NCBI GenBank assembly: GCA_003243255.1
Contig: QFQM01000038.1
Coordinates: forward strand, 1 to 31,611
From: Flavobacterium psychrophilum
GTDB taxonomy: Bacteria; Bacteroidota; Bacteroidia; Flavobacteriales; Flavobacteriaceae
Direction: 5' to 3'
Length of the DNA stretch: 31,611 bases
The position numbers and the translations under genes were made by a program. Positions within the stretch are counted from its first letter, which is position 1, and every line of letters begins with the position of its first letter. The notes beneath the pieces are model-generated. The model made no database searches. It saw only the letters and a list, made by a program, of their open reading frames with translations, and was not told the DNA's origin. Positions 16,931 through 25,926 of the stretch are shown piece after piece.

Positions 16931-19325
16931 AAAGACAACTTTAGCAGCCGCATTCCTTGGCCTGGCACTTAGCCTGGCAACAGGTCATGAAGCTGTGGCA
17001 CAAGTACAGAATGCTGATGTGCTTAACGCGCCTGTAGATATCAGCAAAAACTTTGAGAACTACTTAAACACGTTCTACTTTGCCGATGAGCTGGCATCTT
17101 TTGACCCTGCTACCGGAAAAGGAACGGTAAAATACCTTCGTTACAATTACAAAACCCGTCAGGCTTTTAACAACATGATGATGAAGCCAGATGTTGAAAA
17201 AGCTAACGAGTTTCCGGCTACAGAGTATGCCGATGCTCCTGTTCTGCCTTTTAGCATTGAGTTTGTGTCTGACCGTACCGTAAGGATAAAAAATGCGTCA
17301 GGACCACAGTTTAACCAACCGGCAGAATCGCTTATGCTGGTTAACGGTACTGCACCAAACCATCCTGAAAGCTGGAAATACAGCAAAACGCCTACCGGCC
17401 ACCAATATGTGAGTAAACACGGTAAAGTGGTTATTGAGAGCAAGCCGTGGCACGTAAAAATTTATGATGCATCAGGTAAGCTGCTTACTTCAACGCTGCA
17501 TTATAATGACGTTCAGAATACGTATACACCTACCCTTCCGTTCTCTTTCGTAAGGAACAACAACGATTACTCAAGAAACGTTGCGCCTGTATTCGGGCTT
17601 GAGCCGGATGAAAAGATCTTTGGTTGTGGTGAGTCGTTTACACAATTCAACAAACGCGGACAGAAAGTAATTATGTGGACGGATGATGCCAATGGTGTTC
17701 AGAACGAAACCATGTACAAGCCAATTCCTTTCTATATGAGTTCACGCGGCTATGGTGTGTTCATGCATACCTCAGCTCCTATTACAGTTGACTTTGGTAA
17801 ATACTACGCCAGCGCTAACAAAATGATGATAGGTGACGATGTTGCTGACCTGTTCGTATTCATTGGGGAGCCAAAAGACATCCTTGATGAATATACTGAC
17901 CTTACCGGTAAAGCGGCTATGCCACCACTTTGGTCGTTTGGACTTTGGATGAGCCGTATTACCTATTTCTCTGAAAAAGAAGGCCGTGAAGTCGCTAAAA
18001 ACCTTAGAAAATACAAAATACCAAGTGATGTTATTCACTTTGATACGGGTTGGTTTGACGTAGACTGGAGAAACAACTATGAGTTTGCTTCAAAACGTTT
18101 TGAAAACCCTACAAAAATGATCTCGGACATGAAGAAAGACGGCTTTAACGTATGCCTTTGGCAGTTGCCGTATTTCACACCTAAGAATACTTTATTCAAC
18201 GAGATCGTGAACAACGGACTTTCTGTAAAAGATAAAAAAGGAAATCTGCCGTATGAAGATGCGGTACTGGATTTCTCTAATCCTGAAACGGTAAAATGGT
18301 ATCAGGGCAAACTAAAACACCTGTTCGATCAGGGTGTAGGCGTTTTCAAAGTTGACTTTGGAGAAGCGGCACCGTCTGAAGGGTTATACCACAGCGGACG
18401 CACAGGTTTTTATGAGCACAACCTTTACCCGTTACGTTACAACAAGGCTGTTGCCGAAGTTACACAACGCGAAAAAGGATATACGCTTATATGGGCACGT
18501 AGCACATGGGCAGGTAGCCAGCGTTACCCATTGCATTGGGGTGGTGATGCCGAGACCAACAACGGTGCTATGGCAGCTACACTAAGAGGCGGACTTTCAT
18601 TAGGATTATCAGGTTTCAGTTTCTGGAGCCACGATTTAGGTGGATTTGCTACTAAATCGCCGGAAGCATTATACAGAAGATGGACTCCGTTTGGGATGCT
18701 TACATCTCATGTACGTAGCCACGGTGAGCCACCAAGAGAACCATGGTTATTCAGCGAAGATTTCCTTAAAGGATACCGCGCTGCCGACAACATGCGTTAC
18801 GAGCTAATGCCATACATCTATGCTCAGGCAAAAGAAAGTTCTGAAAAAGGACTGCCGATGATGCGTGCGCTGTTTGTAGAATTCCCTAACGATCCGGGAG
18901 CATGGTTAATTGACAACCAGTATATGTTTGGTTCAGACCTGCTTGTTGCACCATTGTTTGAAGAAGTTACTGAAAGATACGTTTACCTTCCTGCGGGAAC
19001 ATGGATAGACTACCAGACTAAAAAAGTATATCAGAGCGGATGGCATAAAATCAAAGCCGGAGATATTCCTATCGTAGTATTGGTTAAAGATGGTACTGCA
19101 CTGCCTCACATCGGGCTGGCACAATCAACCCAGGATATGGACTGGAGCAAGCTGACGCTAAAAGTATATGCGGCTGACGCTACCACAAGCGCTACAGGTA
19201 AAGTATACCTGCCGGGTGGCGACAAGGTACAAACCGTTACTGCTTCTAAATCGGGCAGCAGCTTTAACCTTGGACAAAATCCGCTAAATGGAAAAACAAC
19301 ATTCAAAACTGAATGGATAAAATAA
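16926..19325 (+). CDS. Glycoside hydrolase family 31, probable alpha-xylosidase (YicI type)
   Basis: The enzyme likely removes alpha-1,6-linked xylose from the non-reducing end of xyloglucan oligosaccharides or isoprimeverose. It has 799 residues with a cleavable signal peptide ending near AVAQ26, so it is periplasmic. The nucleophile Asp477 is in GVFKVDFGEAAP and the acid/base Asp541 in LHWGGDAETNN. FKxDFGE and GFSFWSHDLGGF (about 564-575) are shared with E. coli YicI alpha-xylosidase rather than with typical alpha-glucosidases. The xylose it releases would feed XylA and XylB of the same locus. The open frame extends 18 codons into GH2, but the ATG at 16926 begins the signal peptide (MKKTTLAAAFLGLAL). 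It is followed by a terminator hairpin. Confidence 0.92.
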   Translation: MKKTTLAAAFLGLALSLATGHEAVAQVQNADVLNAPVDISKNFENYLNTFYFADELASFDPATGKGTVKYLRYNYKTRQAFNNMMMKPDVEKANEFPATEYADAPVLPFSIEFVSDRTVRIKNASGPQFNQPAESLMLVNGTAPNHPESWKYSKTPTGHQYVSKHGKVVIESKPWHVKIYDASGKLLTSTLHYNDVQNTYTPTLPFSFVRNNNDYSRNVAPVFGLEPDEKIFGCGESFTQFNKRGQKVIMWTDDANGVQNETMYKPIPFYMSSRGYGVFMHTSAPITVDFGKYYASANKMMIGDDVADLFVFIGEPKDILDEYTDLTGKAAMPPLWSFGLWMSRITYFSEKEGREVAKNLRKYKIPSDVIHFDTGWFDVDWRNNYEFASKRFENPTKMISDMKKDGFNVCLWQLPYFTPKNTLFNEIVNNGLSVKDKKGNLPYEDAVLDFSNPETVKWYQGKLKHLFDQGVGVFKVDFGEAAPSEGLYHSGRTGFYEHNLYPLRYNKAVAEVTQREKGYTLIWARSTWAGSQRYPLHWGGDAETNNGAMAATLRGGLSLGLSGFSFWSHDLGGFATKSPEALYRRWTPFGMLTSHVRSHGEPPREPWLFSEDFLKGYRAADNMRYELMPYIYAQAKESSEKGLPMMRALFVEFPNDPGAWLIDNQYMFGSDLLVAPLFEEVTERYVYLPAGTWIDYQTKKVYQSGWHKIKAGDIPIVVLVKDGTALPHIGLAQSTQDMDWSKLTLKVYAADATTSATGKVYLPGGDKVQTVTASKSGSSFNLGQNPLNGKTTFKTEWIK

Positions 19326-19358
19326 ATTTTGTGTTATTTGGGTTAGTTCTTTAAACTC

Positions 19359-19395
19359 TCCGGGAACCGTTTTGACTTCCGGTTCCCGGATTTTT
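19359..19395 (+). terminator. Intrinsic terminator after GH31
   Basis: TCCGGGAACCG (19359-19369) and CGGTTCCCGGA (19380-19390) form an 11-bp perfect stem with a 10-base loop, followed by five T residues. It lies 33 bases after the GH31 stop and 27 bases before the GH97 start. No promoter consensus was seen between hairpin and GH97, so this is the second point where read-through would lower downstream expression. Confidence 0.85.
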
Positions 19396-19422
19396 AAAGC
19401 TTAACCGCTACAAGCTACTATT

Positions 19423-21420
19423 ATGATTAAACAATTTATACTACCTGCTCTTTTGTTCGCTTCTCTAGCTTCAAACGCACAGGCTAAAAAGAACAACTAC
19501 GAACTTACCTCTCCGGGAGGAAAGAATACCATAAACTTTGCACTGGTAAACAATGCGCCTACCTACTCGGTAAAACATGGTAAGGATGAAATAATAACAC
19601 CTTCGGTAATGGGATTTGTGCTGAAAAGCGACGATCTTACCAAAAACTTTGAAATTGCCGATGTAAAAACCTCAACCCATGACGATACCTGGACACAGGC
19701 TTGGGGAGAAAAGAAAAATATCAGAAATAATTACAACGAGCTTATCGTTAAGCTGAACAGCAAGGACAAAAACAAGCGCAAATTTGAGATACAGTTCCGT
19801 GCTTTTGACGACGGTATTGCTTTCCGTTATGTGTTCCCTGAGCAGGGTGTAAAAGACAGCCTTTACATTATGAATGAGGCTACGACTTTTAACCTGAAAG
19901 AAGACGGGCAGGCATGGTGGATTCCTGCTTACCTTGACCAGCAAATGGAATACCTGTTTACCAAATCGGCTGTAAGCACGCTTGGAGTAGTACACACACC
20001 GCTTACGATTGAAAATAAAAATAACGTAATTAGTTTCCACGAGGCAGATCTTAAGGATTTTGCTGCAATGACACTGAAACGTACTGCGGGTACAACTTTT
20101 AAAGCTGACCTTATGCCGTGGTCTGACGGAGTGCTTGTTCGCGCTAAAGGTACTTTTACCTCATCGTGGAGAACACTACAGATAGGCGAAAAACCGGGTG
20201 ACCTTATTGAGTCATACCTTATCCTGAACCTTAACGAACCTAACAAACTGAAAGATATTTCATTTGTTCATCCGTTCAAATACCTTGGTATATGGTGGGG
20301 CATGCACATAGGGCAATACACTTTCTGGGAAAGCGACAAACAGGGTGCGACTACAAAACGCGCTAAAAAATATATCGACTTTACAGCTAAAGAAGGCTTC
20401 CATTACCTGCTTATTGAAGGATGGAACAAAGGTTGGACACCGGACTGGTACAAAAACCAGGTGCACGTTTTCAGTTTCACCGAGAACGCTGACAACTTTA
20501 ACCTTGAAGAAGTGGTTGCTTACGGACGCTCTAAAGGTGTAGAAATTGTAGGTTATCACGAAACGGGATCTAACATTACCAACTATCTTAAAGAAATTGA
20601 TGCTGCTTTTGCATTGTACAAAAAAGTAGGCATCCATAATGTAAAAATCGGTCAGGTAGGATCAATGATGAACATGAAAGAGTGGCACCAGGGGCAGTTT
20701 GCCGTACGCTACTACCGTTACGTATTGGAAAAAGCGGCTCAGTATGGCCTTGCTGTAAACTTTCACGAACCGGTAAAAGATACAGGAGAACGCCGCACCT
20801 ACCCTAATATGATGGCGCGCGAAGGTGCGCGTGGTATGGAATACAACGCATGGAGCGACGGTAACCCGCCAAGCCACGAAACGATACTACCATTTACACG
20901 TATGCTTTCCGGCCCTATGGATTTTACTCCGGGAATATTGGATGTTGAAGTAAAAAAAGGATATCCTGGCAGACGCGTGCATACCACAGCTGCAAAACAG
21001 CTGGCACTGTATGTAGTATTGTATTCACCAATACAAATGCTTGCCGACCTTCCTGAAAACTATGCAGGTCAGCCGGAATTCCAGTTCCTTAAAGATGTCC
21101 CTACCGATTGGGAAGACACGAAAATCATCAACGGGCAGATAGGTAAATTTATCACTACTGCGCGTAAAGACCGTAACAGCGGTGACTGGTACTTAGGAAG
21201 CATTACCAATGAGGATGCCCGTAACCTGAACGTTCAGTTGTCTTTCCTTGACCCGAATGCAAAATACGAGGCTCAGATATATGCTGATGCACCGGGCACA
21301 GATGAAACACACAATCCGGGCGATGTAGCCATCTCTACTAAAGTGGTTACTTCTAAAGATAAGCTTACATTCATGCTGCCTACATCGGGCGGTACAGCAA
21401 TACGTTTCAAAAAACTATAA
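19423..21420 (+). CDS. Glycoside hydrolase family 97, inverting alpha-glucosidase-like (SusB type)
   Basis: The 665-residue GH97 has a signal peptide (ASLASNAQA|KK) and is periplasmic. The family contains inverting alpha-glucosidases such as SusB and retaining alpha-galactosidases. Here Glu332 (IEGWN), Glu380 (GYHET), Glu449 (NFHEP) and Glu473 (GMEYN) keep the same spacing (48, 69, 24) as Glu391, Glu439, Glu508 and Glu532 of SusB. The strand where retaining members carry an aspartate nucleophile reads VKIGQVG. This points to an inverting enzyme acting on alpha-glucosides. That is unexpected beside xyloglucan enzymes. It could act on co-occurring alpha-glucans or have shifted specificity. The next gene starts 3 bases after its stop. 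Confidence 0.9.
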   Translation: MIKQFILPALLFASLASNAQAKKNNYELTSPGGKNTINFALVNNAPTYSVKHGKDEIITPSVMGFVLKSDDLTKNFEIADVKTSTHDDTWTQAWGEKKNIRNNYNELIVKLNSKDKNKRKFEIQFRAFDDGIAFRYVFPEQGVKDSLYIMNEATTFNLKEDGQAWWIPAYLDQQMEYLFTKSAVSTLGVVHTPLTIENKNNVISFHEADLKDFAAMTLKRTAGTTFKADLMPWSDGVLVRAKGTFTSSWRTLQIGEKPGDLIESYLILNLNEPNKLKDISFVHPFKYLGIWWGMHIGQYTFWESDKQGATTKRAKKYIDFTAKEGFHYLLIEGWNKGWTPDWYKNQVHVFSFTENADNFNLEEVVAYGRSKGVEIVGYHETGSNITNYLKEIDAAFALYKKVGIHNVKIGQVGSMMNMKEWHQGQFAVRYYRYVLEKAAQYGLAVNFHEPVKDTGERRTYPNMMAREGARGMEYNAWSDGNPPSHETILPFTRMLSGPMDFTPGILDVEVKKGYPGRRVHTTAAKQLALYVVLYSPIQMLADLPENYAGQPEFQFLKDVPTDWEDTKIINGQIGKFITTARKDRNSGDWYLGSITNEDARNLNVQLSFLDPNAKYEAQIYADAPGTDETHNPGDVAISTKVVTSKDKLTFMLPTSGGTAIRFKKL

Positions 21421-21423
21421 GCC

Positions 21424-23592
21424 ATGAAACAGTATGCAGTATACATATTGTTACTGGTAACGGCATCATTATCGGCACAGCAGAAAAGTTATCAGTACCC
21501 TTTCCAAAACCCGGGCCAGGACGCGGAAAAACGTATTGATAACCTGCTGTCGCTTATGACGCTGGATGAAAAGATACAGGCACTGAGTACAAATCCTTCG
21601 GTGCCGCGCCTTGGCGTTAAAGGAACCGGTCATGTTGAGGGGCTTCATGGCCTTGCTATGGGTGGCCCTCCGGGAGAATGGGGTGGTAAAAATAAAGAGC
21701 CGTTGCCTACTACAACTTTCCCACAAGCCTATGGTCTTGGTGAAACCTGGGATACCGAACTGTTGCAGAAAGTTGCCAACGTTGAGGCTATCGAAACGCG
21801 CTTTGCCTACCAGAAATACAACCGCGGCGGACTCGTGGTTCGGGCTCCTAATGCCGACCTGGCCCGTGACCCACGTTGGGGACGCACTGAAGAAAGCTAT
21901 GGCGAAGATGCGTTTTTGACAGGTTCTCTTACTGTTGCTTTTGTAAAAGGCTTACAGGGCAATCACTCAAAATATTGGCAAACCGCTTCACTCATGAAGC
22001 ACTTTTTGGCCAACAGTAACGAAGACGGGCGTACCTATACCTCATCTGATTTTGACGAAAGGTTATGGAGGGAGTATTACTCTGTACCATTCAGGATGGG
22101 AGTTCAGGAAGGCGGATCACGTGCTTATATGGCTGCCTACAATAAAGTGAACGGTATTCCGGCAATGGTTCACCCAATGCTGAAAGACATCACAGTTAAA
22201 GAATGGGGTCAGAACGGTATCATTTGTACCGATGGCGGAGCTTTTACGCTTTTACTTTCTGACCACAAATATTATAAGGACAAATACCTTGGCGCAGCCG
22301 CAGCTTTAAAGGCCGGCATCAACCAGTTCCTTGATGAATATGTAGATGCGGTATATGGCGCAGTTGCCAATGGCTACCTGAAAGAAAAAGAGATTGACGA
22401 AGTACTGCGTGGCGATTACCGCATTATGCTAAAGCTGGGTATGCTTGATGCTCCGGAAGGAAATCCGTATGCTAACATTGGCCTTGACAAAAATGCAGTT
22501 GATCCGTGGACTACCGATGCCCACAAAAAACTGGCATTGGAAGCGACACAAAAGTCGATCGTGCTTTTAAAGAATGACCCTGCTAAGACCCTGCTTCCGA
22601 TAGACCGAAAAAAGATAAAGAAGATTGTTGTTATTGGTCCGCGTGCCGATCAGGTAATACTGGACTGGTATAGCGGAACTCCACCTTATACCGTTACAGC
22701 ACTGGCAGGCATTAAAGCCAAAGCAGGAGAAAATATCGAAATCACCTATGCCCTTAACAACATAGACGGCAAAGCAGCTAAACTGGCTGCAACAGCCGAT
22801 ATTGCTATTGTTATTGCAGGAAATCACCCTTGGTGTAACGCGGGCTGGGCGCAATGCCCTGTTCCGAGTGACGGTAAAGAATCGGTAGACAGACAGTCGA
22901 TTACTTTAGAGTATGAAGACCTTATTAAGGTAGTGCACCAGGCAAATCCTAATACTGTAGTGGTACTGATGAGCAGTTTCCCGTTTGCTATTAACTGGAC
23001 ACAGGAGCATGTTCCGGCTATTGTTCACATGACGCACAACAGCCAGGAATTGGGTAATGCCCTTGCCGATGTGCTTTTTGGCGATTACAATCCGGCAGGA
23101 AGATTATCCCAGACATGGGTTAAGGATATTTCGGATTTACCGGAACTACTGGATTATAACATCCGTAACGGGCGTACCTATATGTACTTTAAAGGCAAAC
23201 CGCTGTATGCCTTTGGCCACGGACTAAGCTACACTACCTTTGGCTACAAAGGAATAGAAGTTGAAAAAGAAGCTATTGCAAAAGGTGAAACCCTTACTGT
23301 AAATGTAAAGGTGACCAATTCCGGAAACCGTGACGGTGAAGAGGTGGTACAACTGTATGTAAAACATACCGACTCTAAAGTAGAGCGTCCTATAAAAGAG
23401 CTTAAAGCCTTTAAACGTGTACCTCTGAAAGCTGGTGAAACAAAAACCGTTGCCTTGCAACTGCGTGCGGCTGACCTTGAATACTGGAATGCTAAAACCC
23501 AGAAATTCGAGCTTGAAAAAGGCACAATTGAGTTACAGGCAGGAGGAGCGTCTGACGCAATTGCGGTAACGAAAACAATACGAACCAAATAA
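21424..23592 (+). CDS. Glycoside hydrolase family 3, beta-xylosidase/beta-glucosidase-like
   Basis: The 722-residue enzyme has a signal peptide cut after about LSA18 (SLSAQQKSY) and is periplasmic. GH3 motifs are clear: NADLARDPRWGRTEESYGED (143-162), SLMKHFLANSNEDGR with the KH pair, and the nucleophile Asp270 in GIICTDGGAF. The C-terminal part has the second alpha/beta domain and a fibronectin-III-like domain (GHGLSYTTF, NSGNRDGEEVVQLYVKH). The TDGGA context differs from the SDW of standard beta-glucosidases and occurs in Bacteroidota members annotated as beta-xylosidases. The substrate is therefore less certain than for the next gene. It is tightly coupled to GH97 (3-base gap) and lies 11 bases before the second GH3. 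Confidence 0.88.
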   Translation: MKQYAVYILLLVTASLSAQQKSYQYPFQNPGQDAEKRIDNLLSLMTLDEKIQALSTNPSVPRLGVKGTGHVEGLHGLAMGGPPGEWGGKNKEPLPTTTFPQAYGLGETWDTELLQKVANVEAIETRFAYQKYNRGGLVVRAPNADLARDPRWGRTEESYGEDAFLTGSLTVAFVKGLQGNHSKYWQTASLMKHFLANSNEDGRTYTSSDFDERLWREYYSVPFRMGVQEGGSRAYMAAYNKVNGIPAMVHPMLKDITVKEWGQNGIICTDGGAFTLLLSDHKYYKDKYLGAAAALKAGINQFLDEYVDAVYGAVANGYLKEKEIDEVLRGDYRIMLKLGMLDAPEGNPYANIGLDKNAVDPWTTDAHKKLALEATQKSIVLLKNDPAKTLLPIDRKKIKKIVVIGPRADQVILDWYSGTPPYTVTALAGIKAKAGENIEITYALNNIDGKAAKLAATADIAIVIAGNHPWCNAGWAQCPVPSDGKESVDRQSITLEYEDLIKVVHQANPNTVVVLMSSFPFAINWTQEHVPAIVHMTHNSQELGNALADVLFGDYNPAGRLSQTWVKDISDLPELLDYNIRNGRTYMYFKGKPLYAFGHGLSYTTFGYKGIEVEKEAIAKGETLTVNVKVTNSGNRDGEEVVQLYVKHTDSKVERPIKELKAFKRVPLKAGETKTVALQLRAADLEYWNAKTQKFELEKGTIELQAGGASDAIAVTKTIRTK

Positions 23593-23608
23593 ACATCTAT
23601 ATAATGAA
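23583..23608 (+). promoter_or_regulatory. GH3/GH3 junction leader, copy of the GH2/GH31 junction
   Basis: AACCAAATAAAC followed directly by ATCTATATAATGAA, with the ATG of the second GH3 gene inside. Both parts match the GH2/GH31 junction at 16891-16930 exactly, where 14 extra bases intervene. Confidence 0.45.
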
Positions 23609-25844
23609 GAATAAGATACTTTGCCTTTCGGCGGCACTTTTGCTGGTAATGGCATCATGTAAAAAAGAAACGGGAGACGCTACGGCCTCAGGCGATATCG
23701 CTACTGCTTATGAAGGTACTCCGATGAGCGATAAATATGACGCTGAGATCGACAAGATCGTTTCTCAGATGACACTTGAAGAAAAAATAGGATTGCTGCA
23801 CGGTTACAGCATGTTTACCAATAAAGGTGTAGAACGTCTGGGTGTTCCGGAAGTACACATGGCTGACGGACCTCTTGGTGTGCGTGAAGAGATATCTCGT
23901 GACAGCTGGGCTCCGGCAGGAAATACCGACGATTTCGCTACTTACTACCCTGCAGGTGGCGGACTTTCGGCGACATGGAATCCTGAAATGGCACATACTT
24001 TTGGAAGAAGCATCGGTGAAGAAGCCCGTGCCCGCCAGAAAGATGTATTGCTTGCTCCGGCATTCAATATCATCCGTACTCCGCTTGGAGGCCGTACGTA
24101 TGAGTACATGACTGAAGACCCGTTCCTGAACAAGACACTTGTGGTTCCGTATGTAACAGGTGTTCAGCAAAATGATGTTGCTGTTTGTATAAAACACTAT
24201 GCTGCCAACAATCAGGAAACTAATCGTGGTACTGTAGATGTACAGATGGATGAGCGTACACTTCGTGAAATTTATCTTCCTGCATTCCATGATGCGGTTG
24301 CCAAAGGGCATGCGTATAGCGTAATGGGCGCTTACAACAAATTCCGTGGTGATTACCTTTGTGAGAATCCGTATATGCTTCAGAACATCCTTAGGGATGA
24401 GTGGGGCTTTAAAGGTATCGTGATCTCTGACTGGGCTGCTGTACATACTACAAAAAAAGCACTTGAAGCAGGAACCGACCTTGAGATGGGTACGCCTCTT
24501 GCCTTTGACGATTTTTACTTTGCCAATCCGCTTATCAAAGCTGTAAAAGACGGCCAGGTATCGGAAGCAGAAATTGACAAACACGCTAAAAGGATCCTAA
24601 AAATGCTTTTCAACCTGAAAGCTATGGGATCTGACAAAAACAGCCGTGCTAAAGGAAGCATTGCTACTGAAGCTCATTATAAAGATGCCTACAACATCGC
24701 ATCAGAATCAGTTGTATTGCTAAAAAACACTGAAAACCTTTTACCTCTAAATACCTCATCACTTAAAAGCGTAGCGGTTATTGGTGCGAATGCAACCCAA
24801 AAACACGCTCAGGGTGGTTTTGGTGCAGGTGTGAAAACAAAACATGAAATTACTCCGCTTGATGCATTAAAAGCGAAATTGCCTAAATCGGTAGCCATCA
24901 ACTATGCTCAGGGCTATAAAACTGAATTCAAACCAAAAAAGGAGATGAAATTTGGTGAGGTAACCCAGGAAGTAAAAGAAACAGTAAACGACCTTGATCC
25001 GAAAATGGTTGCAGAGGCTGTAGCTGCTGCAAAAAAATCGGATGTTGCCGTACTATTCGTTGGTGCTAACCGTGATTATGAAACAGAAGCTTCTGACCGC
25101 GCTGACCTTTCTCTTCCTTTCGGACAGGAGAAACTTATTGCTGCTGTTAAGGCTGCTAACCCTAAAACTATTGTAGTATTTGTTGCTGGTGCTCCGTATG
25201 ACATCAACAATGTGGTAGCAACCAACTCGGCTATCGTTTGGGGATGGTATAATGGTTCTGAAGCCGGTAATGCTATCGTAGATGTACTATTAGGAAAAGT
25301 GAACCCATCAGGTAAACTGCCTTGGACAATGCCTAAGAAAATACAGGATTCTCCTGCTCATGCTACTAACAGCTTCCCAGGTGGTGCTACTGAAGAATAT
25401 AAAGAAGGTATCCTTGTAGGTTACCGTTGGTTTGACACTAAAAACGTAGAGCCGCTATATCCTTTCGGTTACGGACTTTCATACACCAAGTTTGAATTGG
25501 CAAATGCAAAAGCTGACAAAAAGGAATATGGTCAGGACGATACGATCACTGTAACTGTAGAGGTAAAAAACACAGGTAAAGCCGATGGTAAAGAAGTAGT
25601 TCAGTTATATTCTGCGAAAACAGGAAGTAAAGTAGAACGCGCTGCTAAAGAACTTAAAGGTTTTGCAAAAGTTCTTGTAAATGCAGGTAGTTCTAAAACG
25701 GCTACAATTAAAGTTCCGGTAAAAGAACTGGCTTACTATGATAACGCTACTAAAAAATGGACTGTTGAGCCGGGTGCGTATACCTTTAAATTAGGTAACT
25801 CATCAAGAGATATCAAACAGGAAGTTACGGTAACGGTAAAATAA
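23604..25844 (+). CDS. Glycoside hydrolase family 3 lipoprotein, probable beta-glucosidase
   Basis: This 746-residue GH3 probably releases beta-linked glucose from the oligosaccharide backbone once side chains are removed. It has a lipoprotein signal with Cys19 (LLVMASCKKETGD), so it is membrane-anchored, in contrast to the upstream GH3. Motifs are HMADGPLGVRE (85-95), GRTYEYMTEDPFLN (163-176), CIKHYAANNQE (KH at 197-198) and the nucleophile Asp276 in IVISDWAAVH, the standard beta-glucosidase context. The C-terminus carries the alpha/beta sandwich and fibronectin-III-like domains (YGLSYTKFE, VQLYSAKTGSKVERAAKELKG region). The two GH3 genes differ in nucleophile context and in localisation, so they are not a recent duplication. 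Confidence 0.92.
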   Translation: MKNKILCLSAALLLVMASCKKETGDATASGDIATAYEGTPMSDKYDAEIDKIVSQMTLEEKIGLLHGYSMFTNKGVERLGVPEVHMADGPLGVREEISRDSWAPAGNTDDFATYYPAGGGLSATWNPEMAHTFGRSIGEEARARQKDVLLAPAFNIIRTPLGGRTYEYMTEDPFLNKTLVVPYVTGVQQNDVAVCIKHYAANNQETNRGTVDVQMDERTLREIYLPAFHDAVAKGHAYSVMGAYNKFRGDYLCENPYMLQNILRDEWGFKGIVISDWAAVHTTKKALEAGTDLEMGTPLAFDDFYFANPLIKAVKDGQVSEAEIDKHAKRILKMLFNLKAMGSDKNSRAKGSIATEAHYKDAYNIASESVVLLKNTENLLPLNTSSLKSVAVIGANATQKHAQGGFGAGVKTKHEITPLDALKAKLPKSVAINYAQGYKTEFKPKKEMKFGEVTQEVKETVNDLDPKMVAEAVAAAKKSDVAVLFVGANRDYETEASDRADLSLPFGQEKLIAAVKAANPKTIVVFVAGAPYDINNVVATNSAIVWGWYNGSEAGNAIVDVLLGKVNPSGKLPWTMPKKIQDSPAHATNSFPGGATEEYKEGILVGYRWFDTKNVEPLYPFGYGLSYTKFELANAKADKKEYGQDDTITVTVEVKNTGKADGKEVVQLYSAKTGSKVERAAKELKGFAKVLVNAGSSKTATIKVPVKELAYYDNATKKWTVEPGAYTFKLGNSSRDIKQEVTVTVK

Positions 25845-25850
25845 TCTTTT

Positions 25851-25917
25851 GCCACGAATTGCACCAATTTTCACGAATTTATAATTTGTGATATTCGTGC
25901 AATTCGTGGCTTTTTAT
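25851..25917 (+). terminator. Terminator-like palindromic repeat after the second GH3
   Basis: GCCACGAATTGCAC (25851-25864) and GTGCAATTCGTGGC (25897-25910) are a perfect 14-bp inverted repeat. The CACGAAT motif recurs inside the loop, and TTTTTATTT follows. It starts 6 bases after the GH3 stop. The CACGAATTGCAC type of repeat looks like a dispersed Bacteroidota element that has been co-opted as a terminator. The spurious upstream extension of the GH43 frame runs through its right arm. Confidence 0.7.
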
Positions 25918-25926
25918 TTAAATGAT

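Noticed and set aside
19326..19422. A promoter for GH97 after the hairpin
   Set aside because: No TAnnTTTG with an upstream TTTG is present between 19396 and 19422.
23688..24584. 298-codon open frame on the minus strand inside the second GH3
   Set aside because: It is antisense to a clear GH3 gene, has cysteine- and phenylalanine-rich nonsense composition and shows no recognisable domain.
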